This document shows positions 34,353 to 46,539 of a stretch of 64,000 nucleotides of DNA, piece after piece (the stretch's first letter is position 1; every line of letters begins with the position of its first letter). Origin of the DNA: Zhengitettix transpicula. Taxonomy: Eukaryota; Arthropoda; Insecta; Orthoptera; Tetrigidae. The position numbers and the translations under genes are program-made. The notes under the pieces are model-generated. The model had not been told where the DNA came from and did not search any database. It worked only from the letters and a program-made list of their open reading frames with translations. Location: assembly GCA_037074705.1 (NCBI GenBank), contig CM073596.1, positions 22,542,001-22,606,000 of the forward strand, read 5' to 3'.

Positions 34353-35804
34353 TTGCACGCATTCTCTCTCTCTCGCTCTCGCACTCTCGCTCTCTCTCGC
34401 TCTCTCTCTCGCTCTCTCTCGCGCTATATCGCGCTCTCTCGCGCTATATCGCGCTATATCGCGCTCTCTCGCGCTCTCTCGCGCATTCTTGCTCTCTCTC
34501 TCTCGCTCTCTCTCGCTCTCTCTCGCTCTCTCTCGGTCTCTCTCGGTCTCTCTCGATCTCTCTCGCTCTTTCTCGATATCTCTCGCTCTCTCTCGATATC
34601 TCTCGCTCTCTCTCGATCTCTTGCGCTCTCTCTCGCTCTCTCTCGCTCTCTCTTGTTCTCTCTTGCTCTCTCTTGCTCTCTCTTGCTCTCTCGCTCTCGC
34701 TCGCTTTTCTCGCTTCTCTCGCTCGCTTCTGTCGCTCTCGCTCGCTTCTCTCTCTCTCGGTCTCTCTCTCTCTCTCGGTCTCTCTCTCTCTCGCTCTCTC
34801 TCGGTCTCGCTCTCTCTCTCGCTCTCTCTCGGTCTCGCTCTCTCTCGCTCTCGCGCTTTCTCTCTCCCTCCCTAGCTCTCTCTCTTTCGGTCTCGCGCTC
34901 TCGCGCTTTCTCTCGCTCTCGCGCTCTCTCGCGCTCTCTCTCGCGCTCTCTCGCTCTCTCTCGCTCTCTCGCGCGCTCTCGCTCTCTCGCGGTCTCGCTC
35001 TCTCTCTCTCTGTCACGCTCTCGCGCTCTCTCGCGCTCTCTCGCGCTCTCTCGCGCTCTCTCGCGCTCTCTCGCGCTCTCTCGCGCTCTCTCGCGCTCTC
35101 GCGCTCTCTCTCGCGCTCTCTCGCGCTCTCTCGCGCTCTCTCTCGCGCTCTCTCGCGCTCTCTCGCGCTCTCTCGCGCTCTCTCGCGCTCTCGCGCTCTC
35201 TCGCGCTCTCGCGCTCTCTCGCGCTCTCTCGCGCTCTCTCGCGCTCTCTCGCGCTCTCTCGCGCTCTCTCGCGCTCTCTCATTCTCTCTCGCTCTCTCTC
35301 GCTCTCGCTCTTTCGCGCTCTCTCGCGCTCTCTCGCTCTTGCTCTCGCTTTGCTCTCTCTCGCTCTCTCTATCTCTCGCTCTCTCGCGCTTCGCTCTCTC
35401 TACCTCGTTCTCTCTCTCGCTCTCTCTCTACCTCGTTCTCTCTCTCGCTCTCTCTCGCCCTCTCTCGCCCTCTCTCGCTATCTCGCTCAGCTGCACGTAT
35501 GCCACGCTGACGCTACAGCCTGCATTTACAATGATCAGTTGGCGAATATTTTTATGTTCCGAAAATCGGTGTGTAGCGGAAAGCAATATTTAACTCCCAA
35601 ATTTTCTTATTTATTGAAATTACATTCTACAAGAAATAATTTTTGTTTTTTAATTGATTTTATTTATAGTTGCATCAACAGCACAGGTTATTAGCGATTC
35701 ATTATGGGAATGCTTGCTAAGTAGTGGGTTCGCGTTTCGTTACCGGGTCGCTCCAGTATTTTACATCTTCATAATTAGCAATATTTTTTAAAATAAATCT
35801 ATTG
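34353..35804 (+). repeat. tandem unit, copy 2 (expanded 10-bp array)
   Basis: Same unit as copy 1. Its TC/CG array is expanded to about 1.1 kb (34360-35488), then the shared 'cagctgcacgtatgccacgc' to 'aaataaatctattg' part follows. The array is built of 10-bp words (GCTCTCTCTC early; GCGCTCTCTC at 35030-35280), which keep exact 10-bp register for long runs. It is all pyrimidine apart from the G of each unit. Stops cannot occur in several frames, which explains the spurious 223-, 306- and 385-codon (+) and 190-codon (-) open frames of S/R/L or R/E/S repeats. Confidence 0.9.
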
Positions 35805-36699
35805 GCTACTAAATATTTTATTTTTTTCGGATATTTTAGGTTAATATTCAAACCATCCAATTATTGAAAATTCAAAATAAAAGACGTTTGATAAAATTAA
35901 TGATAAATTAAAAAAAACATTATTATTCCTTTCATAATATAAAACCGGAGCTTTCGGCATTATACTAAGCTGTATTCATTTGTTATTTATATAAAAAGTA
36001 CGTAGTATTCTACGACATATGGCACACACTGTCCTAAGTGCGTGGCATTTATCTCACATTTAATCTGATAATGACTAGTTATGAATAACTGATTAATATG
36101 GCTTATGATAAGTCGAAAGCTCCTGTTTTATATTATTTGATACTAATAAAAGGTTTTTTAATATAATTTATCATTCATATTAACAATGTGTTGTATATGA
36201 AAAAGGAATATGCAATCAACTGTCTGTTAGAAATAGGACAAAATTTCAATACAATGTTACATTATTTTTAACAGTTTGAGAACTTCATTACAATAGTTTA
36301 TGACGCTGAAATCGCGGCATCGACCCTCAATTTTATGTAATCCAATAATTTTACATGTCCATTCTAAAGTGGAAGTCGTCGGTATCTCAATGTGGTCATT
36401 TTAATTCATTTTGAAAGTATCTAGCAAATTTTCAGAGATCATAGCCCAGGATTTGCGCATTTCTTAGCGTAAATGGAGAAAATAATTGCTGTAATTAATT
36501 AATAATGATAGATTCCTTCCTTTTCTGTTTTACATGGCCCTTTTGAAAAAGAGTTTCAAATGTGACAAGGACATTACTTATTCAACTTGCCAGAAATTGA
36601 GAGACAACTTGCGGAGACGTTCAAAGACAAGCGCTTGAAATAAGTGGTATTCAAGTATATTTATTCGGCACGGATCTGGTTTAGTGGATCACAATAACT
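35805..36699. other. AT-rich DNA, nothing recognised
   Basis: No feature supported. Confidence 0.5.
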
Positions 36700-36990
36700 T
36701 TTTCGACATTGTACAGCTATTGAACGGTATCTGACTGGACACAATGCTTTCCAGCCATACGAGTTCCCCGCACACGTTCGTGGCTAATATTCACAGTGAA
36801 TTTGAACATGATTATACGCTGCTCTGTAACAGGGCATGACGTAATAATTTGGACCGGGAATATAGCAGGAAGTATAGGAGCCATCCTACGTGGACCGTCC
36901 GCGCCATTTACTTTCACAGAGGCAAGTTAGAACTTGCCCACTTGAGCGGAACCGCGCGTAGACTGTTGCAACTGATCTGTAATTGCAGAT
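36700..36990. promoter_or_regulatory. GC-richer island
   Basis: Balanced composition, unique sequence. The 66-codon minus frame has no features. Confidence 0.15.
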
Positions 36991-38144
36991 ACTGATTGCA
37001 TTGTTCTAGAATAGTAATCAGCACAATGTCCAGTGAAATGATTCACACAGAATTAATTTGCGTTTAATTTGCGAAATTGAAGAAATGAAGTATCTGTGGA
37101 ATGCGTATCGTGAAAATACCAAAATTGAGACTTGCGTTTGAAAGCGTGGCAAGATTTTGAAGGTTAATACTTAATTTATTAATCACTACGGCGTTCTGTT
37201 AAGCTGGCAAATTAGTATTATAGCTGAATATGTCTGTACTGTAAACATATTTATTTAAAAAAATATAATACGGTGATAATCATTTTATTTACTATTTATT
37301 AGCTGAACAGACCTGCTTGAATCAAGCTCAGCTTTAAAACTGTGAAAGTGAATTAACAGATTAGGATAGAAAAATCTCGAGCATATAATTTCATTATTTC
37401 CAACTCTTATTTCAGCGGAGGAAACGTATCTGTATTTTAAACCCGTCAGTAAAATTACTCTTCAACAATCCAACGGTAACACGTGGTTTTCTCTTCTCAC
37501 AAAAAACTCTTTTACACAGTGTTAGTTTCCGATAGCTTCTGTCTGTATGGAAACTATAATCGTGTAGATGATGCGATACTCGCTATCGCGCTGTCACAGC
37601 AGCGCTTTCATTTCACTATCGCGGTATGAAATGGCGTTCCGCGAAACTATTACATTTCTGTATTTTACCGCATCCTGGAATAATGTATGAATATATTTTA
37701 TTTTATCGCAAACAATCCTGTGCTGAATATTAAACTATTAAAAATTTTAACTTGTCATGTAATGTTTGGATGTTTTCCCGTTCATTTAATAATTTTTTTA
37801 ATAAACTGGTAGTCTACTGCAAGTAGATTTGTTCTTTTTATCCACACACACTTTTCTCACTTCTTGATTTGGGCGTTTTTTATTTTGATCATTCACCGAT
37901 CACATCAGCAATCGTTGCTGCATTTACTTCCATGTCGGCAGTACTGCTTAATTGGAATTTCACTTATACAATATAAATGAAGCTTAAGACTACTTTCATA
38001 ATGTAATTTTTATTTATTACATTATTTGATTGTGGTCATTATGTAAATGATATTACAGTTATACTTGATGAAAATACTTGGTTTAATTCGGGTATGTTGT
38101 TCGTTGGACTTTCTCCGTAGGGCTTAATTTAAAAGACTAGATCT
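36991..38144. other. AT-rich DNA, nothing recognised
   Basis: A pyrimidine tract ending TTTCAG (37413-37418) is followed by 35 open codons but no donor or family match, so it is not called. Confidence 0.45.
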
Positions 38145-38966
38145 TTTTTTGGTTTTGCACTGAGTGATTTTTATTTATTCAGGAAACTTTACAATTTAAG
38201 ATTTTACAGTTGTGATAGATGTTATATTAAGCTATATATATCCTGTGGAGCATTTTGTTTCACCTCCTTTACTTATGTTTTTTATTGATTATTAATTAGG
38301 TCTCTCGGTCTCTATATTTTTAATCGACGATGTTGGATGGGGGAGAGGCAGCTGTATCGGATATTAACGGGTTGGGTTGGGGTGAATTATGTATATTTTA
38401 TATTGAAGAAGTATGTATTTGGTTTTTGTTTATTGGATATATGGAATATTAAGGTCACTATGCATACGGGAATTGGAGAAGTACCAGTGACAGTTTGTGA
38501 TATAACGAAGGATTTTATTTTACGATATTTGTGTGTTTCGGCTGCGGAACCCCAAATTTTAAAGCCGTACTTCCATTATGGAGAAATAAGGGATATACAA
38601 ACTAATTTTTTCATTGAAAGGGATGAAGGTGAAATATGATTAAGTAATGGTTTTAGTATTTTGAAGCGGTGATTGATTTTTTTTTATGTGACTAGTATGT
38701 TGGGACCATGTTAGCTTGGAGTCTAGTATTAAACCAAAGTATTTATGATTTTGTTTGTTTGGAATGGGTGTGTTGTTAATGTAGATGTTGTTAGTGAATG
38801 GTATCTTTTTTAGGTACAAAGAAACTGTGATGGATTTGTTTTGGTTTATGGTTATTCTCCAATTTTTAGCCCTAATGGCTACATGGTTAATGGTAGTTTG
38901 TAGTTGTATTGTAGCCGATTCGTAGTCATGGGGCTCGCAAAGTATAGCTGTTTTTTTTATTGGTGC
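38145..38966 (-). pseudogene. Jockey-type LINE, 5'-truncated reverse transcriptase
   Basis: Read on the minus strand from about 38950: TAILCEPHDYESATIQLQTT, then NHVAIRAKNWRITINQNKS, LKKIPFTNN, KYFGLILDSKLTW and, after frame changes, PSSLSMKKLVCISLI, a stop, WKYGFKIWGSA and KIKSF. These are the segments that follow the catalytic YADD of Jockey-clade non-LTR retrotransposon polymerases, namely the thumb and C-terminal IWGSA region. The element begins just past the YADD, as expected of 5' truncation during target-primed reverse transcription. It carries frameshifts and at least one stop. A 3' UTR with 'cctgaataaataaaaatc' leads to about 38145. The 100-codon + strand frame at 38337-38639 is its antisense shadow. 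Confidence 0.85.
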
Positions 38967-39169
38967 CTATGAAACTCTGAAATGAAGTATCTAACTGCCT
39001 GAAGACTGAGAAGTGTCGTAATGCCGATTTAACGCTCCTTTCTTTATTTGTATTACCATCTTTTTAGCAGTAATATTTCACCTTTACTTAACAAATCAGA
39101 CAACGGAAATCTCGAACAGAATTATCTCTGAACTACGTAAGCTTTATACTATACCTCTGCCGAGAGATT
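38967..39169. other. unique DNA, nothing recognised
   Basis: Short gap between the LINE and the next island. Confidence 0.4.
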
Positions 39170-39480
39170 AGCGTTTCAGCAAGTTCATGGTCGTATCTGG
39201 CGTCCGCAGAGCCGACCTAATATAATTACGTCATCGGCGTCGACTTATCTGTAGACACAATCCGCGGCGATAAGCCTTGTCACGCATTAGCAGCCCGTGT
39301 TACATATCAGCCATTCGTCTTCATTAGACGCGGTTGCACTGTAACAAAGGCACTCACACTTAAATCTTGCTCAGTGGAGTGTCGGAAACTGGGTGGAGCT
39401 GGGGAGGGGGTGTTGTAGGCACGCGCGACGACCCGGACGCTAAATTTACCACAGTGTTAAAACCCTTCCAGATCCTTCCA
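39170..39480. promoter_or_regulatory. candidate enhancer with bZIP and GATA motifs
   Basis: CpG-containing unique DNA with TTACGTCATC (39226-39235; CREB/ATF-like), CTTATCT (about 39244; GATA) and GCGATAAGCC (about 39267; GATA). A 63-codon frame beginning at 39367 has no features. Confidence 0.3.
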
Positions 39481-39734
39481 CTCTCTGTTATTGAAAATTA
39501 TTTCCAGTATTTATCAGTAATAAAATCTTATTTCCTTCCGTCAGACGAATTACAATAAGATAAATAAAACAAAACATTATACCTTGATTTTACGTTTGTT
39601 TTCTCACTACTTTCTCTTTGAATCATATTTCTTCTTTCATATGTATCTCATTTTTCCTCTTTTTGCCAGTCAGGCAATAGAATCCGGAAAACATAGCGGC
39701 CACCACGTATCACTTTAAAAAAACGAGCCTACTT

Positions 39735-39870
39735 ATGGGTTACTTTTGCGGACGCTTTCTCTTCTCTCTGGGTTTGAATTAAGGTTTCATAAGATTTGAG
39801 AGAGTTGTATGCTCCAGAGTCGCAGACCTTGAGCATACGGGAAGATTTGTCGCTTGTTCCCATTGTACCC
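39735..39870 (-). repeat. diverged arm fragment of the foldback family
   Basis: Contains 'gggttacttttgcggacgc', 'tctctctgggtttgaatta', 'gagagttgtatgctccagag' and 'cgcagaccttgagcatacgg' in right-arm order. It is truncated after about 135 bp. Confidence 0.6.
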
Positions 39871-40589
39871 GCTGGTAATACAATATAACGCTCATTTCGA
39901 GTATAAATCTCGTGTAGCGTATTACTGAAAAAAATTAATTACTTCTTACTGGATAATTAATTATGGACGGTTAACTTACTGCATTGTCTTAATTTTCACT
40001 ACTTCTATATCTTTACATGAAATTTATTAAACACATTAAATAAACGTGTTGAGCGGTAACCGAAAAATAATCTTCCGTCGCAGAAAATAATTTATTTATC
40101 CTGGCGATAGAATTTTTAACCCCAGAATACTTTTTGTCGAGTAAGGCTATCTGATTTATTGCTGGTGAAAATTGATATGGTACTTGTAATCCTGCGGATT
40201 TATTTAAATTTTCGGAACGCATGCTATAATTGGGGAACCATTCGCAATGTTACCAGTTTATCGGATATGTGTTTGATCTCTCCATTCTGTTTTTTTGTGG
40301 TCATTATTACATTTTATGTGGAATTTGATGCATTGAATTCTCGCTGAAAAAGTTTCTTATCGATACATAGTTTGTACGAACTATGAAATAAACTAGTGGT
40401 AGTACCAACTCAGGCGCTGTGTGGATGATTGTAGAATTAAATTTAAATTTTTTCGGAGTGGGTGGGTTACAGTGAAAAAAACGTTCGAAACGGCTAATAC
40501 AAACACAGCAAGTTACTAATTGGAAACAAAATTAATTACAGCTTACAATGTCGTAATCGCCTACCTATATAATTTTTTTCTGCTGTCTC
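39871..40589. other. AT-rich DNA, nothing recognised
   Basis: No feature supported. Confidence 0.5.
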
Positions 40590-41115
40590 CCGGAGCTCAG
40601 GCATCGAGAGAAATAGCCAGGCGTGCCACAACATCAAGCAAGGAGCTACACAAGTAAAAGGATCCTCGAGGATTAAGGAATTTTGTGAGCGCTCCCGAGA
40701 TTGGCGAGTCACGGCAAGTGTTTACAGTGAGTGCTTTTCAATTAGCAGGTGTTTGCGGAGAGCAGAGTTGATGATTTACTGGCTGGGGCGGACCATAAAT
40801 TTGCCGCCGGCGTTTACACGTCTGACTTATGAGCATTCCTCGCCTTCACTCAATAAGGAGGCAGGCAGTTCCATCACGGGCGGGCGCATTGTTAGCAGCC
40901 AGGATTTACGCAAGCCGCCGCTTCTCGGTGACCCGTCCTCAATGGACCAGTCACAGCTACTAATTGCAGCGCCCTGCATTAACCAACGCGATTAGAAGCA
41001 ATACCGGCACTGAATAATAGTCGCCTATAAATCAAGTGCGGAGCACAGTCGCGGTAGGGCCTAGAGACGCTTGCACACAGACAGAAATACAGATAGTTAT
41101 TTGCCTGCAGGGAAA
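40590..41115. promoter_or_regulatory. GC-rich island, candidate enhancer
   Basis: About 500 bp of unique GC/CpG-rich sequence. It includes 'ggaccataaatttgccgcc' (about 40790; a CCATAAA caudal/Abd-B-type core) and 'cagctactaattgcagcgcc' (about 40954; TAATTG). The 80-codon frame 40753-40995 lacks a domain or splice context. Confidence 0.3.
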
Positions 41116-41208
41116 TGTCAAAGTTAGGAAGGAATAACCGTGAAGTGGATTAATTCTTAAGAACCTTTTTCAACGACCTCTACTTGAAAATTGAAACTCC
41201 TCTTTTCT

Positions 41209-41230
41209 AATATATATATATATATATATA
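41209..41230. repeat. (TA)n microsatellite
   Basis: Eleven TA units. Confidence 0.9.
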
Positions 41231-42029
41231 GTTTCAAATACTCGAAAAATTGACCTAATTACAAGTAAACAGCTCTGGAATTCTAAAATCGTAGAATTTA
41301 GTTGTGTTTGAGGCCATCAGTGTGATATTTTCCTCTTATTATTGTCCCTAGTTCACAGAAATTTCTGCGGTTCACTTCTGGGTGACTAATTGCTGTGTAC
41401 TACTAACCGTGTGTGTACCCGTCGTTGACTAGCTATTAACTATACGATATTTCTGGAAAAACTTATTAATTTAAAGATAATGAAGTAATGTTGATTTAAA
41501 TGTTCTGTCTGTCCTTTAATTCACCCACTCTTCACTCCCTAATTGATAATAATATAAACGTGACTGAAAAGTTTCTGGAGTATTTCTTCTCCCAAATATG
41601 TTCAAATCAATTGACGTCAATAATGAAAACTTTGCTTAAGTTTGTTCTTGTGTATAGATAATATATTACACCTTTCAGTTTGAGAAACGTTAACTCTTAA
41701 ATAAATCTATATATTTTATTATATTATTGCATTAATGACTGAATGGATTGTTTGTGTCTGCAGTGGTTAGTTTTACAGTTATAATCGTTTATTATTCCCT
41801 TTGGAATTCAGTTAGTGATTGAAAATAATTACGTGGACCAATTAACCCCCAGATGCCCCCCTTACTTGGTACTCTGAGCAATGCCCGGACTTTCTTATAT
41901 TCCGTCCTTGCTGATAAACTCTTAACACTTCGGACTGCTTTTTTGTCAGTCATGTTTAGTACACTGGTTTTGTGATGGTAACAACATCTCTTCGCCTATG
42001 AAGGTTTTCAGCGTGATTGATCTGTCCCA
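41231..42029. other. AT-rich DNA, nothing recognised
   Basis: No feature supported. Confidence 0.5.
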
Positions 42030-42180
42030 ATTACATCCGGGCCATTTGTTTCGCAGCTTTGTTCCGCGGCATTAGGCCGATAACCGACACTGGAACCAGG
42101 CGGGGCTCTGGAGGGTAGATAGCATTGTTGCCAGGGGTTCGAGTCCCAGACGTCCTGCTTTATCGAGCGTGACTTTGACT
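42030..42180 (+). other. GC-richer patch with a pol III B-box word
   Basis: 'ggggttcgagtccca' (42136-42150) matches the tRNA B-box GGTTCGANTCC. A weak A-box-like stretch lies upstream. The flanks cannot be folded into a tRNA, so it may be a SINE remnant or chance. Confidence 0.2.
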
Positions 42181-43670
42181 TTTAATAAGCTATCTCCCGC
42201 AAACCCATACATATTTCTCTTCATAAATAAAGACTCTACAACGATTTCATTAGCCTGTCTCTTATCTTAAACCTTAATTAGTCCGCTTCCTGACAACAGA
42301 AACTAAAGAGAGGAAATGTGTTAACAATACTTTTTCGTGACTCGGTAATAACGATTCGTTAAGAATAGCCATAATGATGTCTCCGGAAATAATTTTTTGG
42401 AAGTTATTTTGTACGATTTGTAATAGAATTCTCGGACTGTCTATATTGATACCAATTAAATTATAGAAATAAAAGATAGTATGATGAACTCAGACTAGAA
42501 CCAAATTATAGACTAAGTCGCAATCCTAACATCTATTATATAAGATCTATTATCCCAATTGCTTTGACACGAGGCTATTTATGATTCTCTTTCTGAATTC
42601 AATCTTTTATTCTGAATAACGTAATGAAAATGTTCTTCAATTAGTCGAAGAATTAAAATCACGAATTAGGCTGGGCACAGACAATTTTATATTATTTTTA
42701 AATATATCACAAAACAATTATTGGAATTTTGTGTATTTTTTTAGCCGAAATTAGAATAAAGTTTATACCATGGTTCCCATAAAAGTTTCTAGTAGTCGTG
42801 TAAATATATTTAGAATCGTGTAATGTATTATTTAAGAATTTTGCCTTTGACGGTGTCAGCTCTATGTTTGAAAAGTAACTTACGACATTGGTGCCATTAT
42901 CTAAATATTCTTATTTTATCATTATTTAAAGTTTATAGTTTTGCTTTTTTCGCATAAGAATAATATTAACTCTCACAAAATTAAATACATGCTTAGTAGC
43001 GGTTTTTGATTATGTCTTAAACTGATAGCTCGTTAAAGATTTCAAACAATCTTCGATGCCAGGTAAGAAACGTGCAAACAAACTTAAGATTCAGCACCTT
43101 TTTGAATACGGAGAAAACTGTTCTGACCTCAATAGATTAATATAATAAATATTAACTAAAGAAAGTTTATGTGCTTGTTCTGTAAGCATAGTTTTCATTT
43201 TAAATCAATATTCAACTTCCTCTTTTGAAAACAACCTTTTATTCTTTCCTGAAATACGTTTTTTACGTTAACCGAGATTATAAACTACACACAATAATTA
43301 AATTTCGTAGCAAAAATTTACTCTGTATCATCAATAACGCATTTAAAATATAATAATTACAGTCCTTTAATTTTTTTCACAAAGTAAACGTTTAATTGCG
43401 TGGTTTGTAGAATCATGAATATAAATAAAATATGGTATTTTCTGTGTTCAGAAGATTGATTTTGGTTTAATATTCTGTTCAGTATATCACACCCATATCG
43501 TGTATTACTTTATGGAAAAATTATATAATTCTTCTGGATGTTGAATACGACTTCCAGTTTGTTGAAATCTGGTACGATATCGCTTTTGGTTTTATTTTAT
43601 TCTTTGCCGTTTCTGCAGGAGAGGCAACATTCCTTTAGAGACTACTTGCTATTTTAGCTGTCTTCCAACA
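42181..43670. other. AT-rich DNA, nothing recognised
   Basis: About 1.5 kb with no supported feature. Confidence 0.5.
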
Positions 43671-43887
43671 CTCTTCCGCGTTGGTAGTAATTGGGCGAGT
43701 TTTGCTTTGTTTAAAAGTAATTAGAGCGCCTGCGAAGTGAGCTCTTTGGGGTTTGAGGTAATTGATACTGGCAACTACGCTTCTAAGCCCTTACGGGAGG
43801 TCAGAGATGCGACTACTGAGCGTGCGCGGAAGATTTCTGCACAATCTCTCCTAGCTACAGCCCGGACCAAACAGAAAAGTGGGAGAC

Positions 43888-43945
<58 letters not shown>

Positions 43946-44360
43946 GAGGGAGGACATACATACGCGGGCGCTCGAGAAATCGCAGAGCAAACGAGTGAGT
44001 GTAAACAGAAACGGACAAAGAGAGGTAAAAGAGAACTGCTGAAAAAAAAAAAGAAGAGAGTTTCCGGCAGCGTTGGTGTCAAATAAATAACGCCGAATCT
44101 AGAGAATGGGAGGAGAGATTAAATAAAAAGTGCAGGAAGTGGAATAAAAATGTTGTCTCATTTCGCACGCGGCGCTGGCTTTTAATAGTGGGGAAAGGGT
44201 CAGGCGGGCGGGCAGGCATGCAGGCGCTAAGTGCCTTGCTTGTGCAGGACCAGTGGGTGTTTTTTCTCAATTTCCACCACTCGATATTCTTCGCTCGACC
44301 TTCTGAAGACAGAAAAAGAAAAGAAAAACCACAGAATGCCAGGGTGGTTTTGGGAGTGTC
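43671..44360. promoter_or_regulatory. GC-richer island around a GA microsatellite
   Basis: CpG-containing unique DNA on both sides of the (GA)n tract, including a G-rich stretch with repeated GGCGGGCGGGCAGG-like words near 44200-44220. (GA)n next to GC-rich DNA is common at insect promoters bound by GAGA factor, so a promoter is possible. No gene is identified. Confidence 0.25.
43886..43944. repeat. (GA)n microsatellite
   Basis: About 59 bp of GA with two C interruptions. It causes spurious RE/ER and SL open frames on the two strands. Confidence 0.95.
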
Positions 44361-44689
44361 CCCTATTTGGTCCTAGCTAGACGAATAAGACCGAACAGAG
44401 AGACTATCTAGATATTTTTGAATTTATTCTGTTCCGTCAACTAATTAAATTTGGTTGCTTATAATTTCCTAATTCTTTCATTTACTATTATTATGACGTA
44501 GTTTTTCTATCTGGTCTAATTTTCTTTTACAAATGTGTAGTTTAATAGTGAAAACGCTTCCATACCTGAAATGCGCCGTGTAACAACTTGTACCACTTCC
44601 TAGTTTTATTAAAAACCTACGTATTTTTTTCTGTGCCCGGAAAATTACAATTAATTCAATTCTTTTATGGATTAGGTTAGAAAACTCTC
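44361..44689. other. AT-rich DNA, nothing recognised
   Basis: No feature supported. Confidence 0.5.
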
Positions 44690-44762
44690 GACTGGACCGG
44701 TAATCGAACACAGGACCTCCACTTAGTATGCGGTGATATAACCACTGACCTATCTGTCAATT
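44690..44762 (-). repeat. tRNA-derived SINE-like fragment
   Basis: On the minus strand it reads 'taggtcagtggttatatcac' (A-box-like), then 'gtcctgtgttcgattaccgg' (B-box-like) and 'ccggtccagtcgag'. The order and the CCGGTC.GTC ending match the tRNA-like arms at 62600-62848. It is not a functional tRNA because no acceptor stem pairs. Confidence 0.55.
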
Positions 44763-46079
44763 CCCGTTCAGATGCGCGCTTTTTCTATCCTTTGTATCGA
44801 CCTTAACATGTCAGTTAACTAGGATTGTTTTTCTTACCGTGATTTATTATTGTTTCTAAAGTCATTGAGAGGCTACAACAGGAGTAACGATCCCAAATAT
44901 TTTGTGATGTAAGGATGTAATGCCGCTTGACAATTACAATTAACGAAATTTAAATCCTCAAAATTCCAAAATTACAACAATTTTAATAAACATAAAATAA
45001 AAGGAAGTCATGATAAAGGTAAACTTGAAAAATTTATATGCAAGTTTCTCATATAATTCGGCACTGATGTGAGAAACTCGAGAAAGTGTGTGTTTAGCAT
45101 ATTTCTTGAGTGAAAGTATGTGGTATATGTCGTAAGTAAAATGTATATTCAAATATAACTTTTTAAATTTATTGATTCGTTTAAATAAAACAATTGGGAT
45201 TTTAAATAACACATTTGTTACAATAAAATAAACCTCAGACGTTTAAACAGAGTTATTTCGTCTTTTAGATAGGATTTAAAATCGAAGGAGCATAGAATTT
45301 GTGTGTCGCATATATAATTTGTGCAGAAAACCTTGAAAAAAGTATAATAATTATGTTAATAATATGATTTATTCAACTGTAAAGTAAATTAAATAGGATG
45401 CTATACTCATTTTAGAGGATAATAGTTGTTTGGTTCAAGAAATGTTCAATTCGAAATTCGTATTTTACTTCGACAATATTTATTGTAGTGAATTCTGTTC
45501 CCGTATTAAATTAAAATGTGTTACAATTAATTTTTGCCCAAGGTCGTACTTTGTGAGGTATTTAATATCACTAATAGTCAACCGAACTCAAAGAAAATAA
45601 TCACCAAAATTTCTTCTAATTTTACACTATGTAATTGTCATAATTTCAACATGAATTTAGCAAGTTCAGATTTGTTTTTCTTCAAGGTTTTCTTCAAATT
45701 ATATTCTCGGTGTTTCACTATGTAATGGTGATCTTTTCAATTATTTTGATTAATTGTTCTTAAATTTGTTTGTTAAAGTAATCAGCTCGTTTGGTAATAT
45801 GGGAGAATTTTACCTCAGGATTATAGTATTCGATTTCCGTGGTTTTGAAAATGAGTCTCACATCTTTGAGGATTCAAACTTGTGTGAAGTCAATTGATAA
45901 TTAAATTAGCTTATGTTTGTAAAATGAAGATTTCAAACATATAAGTAAAAAATTATGTTTATATCGTTTTTGGAGGCTAATTTTGATTGGCTGTTAATGA
46001 TATAATATTTAGTATTTGACAGTAATTGGCTACATTGAAATTAACGTGTATGGTTACCATTCTAGAGGAATATATGTAG
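44763..46079. other. AT-rich DNA, nothing recognised
   Basis: About 1.3 kb with no supported feature. Confidence 0.5.
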
Positions 46080-46335
46080 TCACCTAATTTGACGCAGCTT
46101 CCGTGTGCGTGATACAGAACAGTTTCAGCTGCGTACTTGAGTCATTTTCATGTCGCGAAGCTGAGAGCACAAGAGCCCGAGATCCGTCGCCGTCGCAGTC
46201 GCCACCTTGGGACTTTCTCCAATCCCCAGGCTGCGGGGAGCATTAGTACTTAACCATCTAGACAGCATTTCCGGGACAGCTCATTTGCAAGCATAATTTA
46301 TCAGCTCCTATAAATTGCTGAGAAATACTTAATTA
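46080..46335. promoter_or_regulatory. GC-richer island
   Basis: Unique CpG-containing patch with 'gcataatttatcagctcc' and 'acttaattatgaagc' at its edge (homeodomain cores). Just upstream of the exon candidate at 46489. Confidence 0.2.
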
Positions 46336-46488
46336 TGAAGCTTGTAGGAGAAAGGGAAATGGGGTGGGGGAGGGAACAGGGTAAAGAATGTGTAAATCTT
46401 GCAGGCGAGCAATATTTCTCTTCTGTGTTTAAAAGCCAGTGCACGGCTGCACGACTAGAATTACACTGTGTATTTTTTTTTGTTCTAG

Positions 46489-46533
46489 TGCCAATTAAAA
46501 TTCCTCAGACTTGCGGAAGATACATTGCAGGGT
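46489..46533 (+). CDS. candidate 45-nt internal exon, function unknown
   Basis: A long pyrimidine tract (tatttttttttgttctag, ending 46488) precedes 45 nt and the donor GGT|GTAAGT. The length is a multiple of three. Frame 1 encodes CQLKFLRLAEDTLQG and frame 3 is also open (PIKIPQTCGRYIAG); frame 2 stops. The +1 to +6 donor bases are ideal, but the last exon base is T, not G. No family is recognised. Two open registers in 45 nt weaken the coding case. Confidence 0.25.
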
Positions 46534-46539
46534 GTAAGT

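Noticed and set aside
34204..35593. Open frames of 223, 306 and 385 codons (+) and 190 codons (-) rich in S/R/L or R/E
   Set aside because: They are translations of the TC/CG decamer array, open in several frames on both strands at once. No non-repeat domain is attached.
37419..37528. 35 open codons after TTATTTCAG
   Set aside because: No donor site and no family resemblance; such stretches are expected by chance.
38337..38639. 100-codon frame on the plus strand
   Set aside because: Antisense shadow of the Jockey reverse transcriptase fragment.
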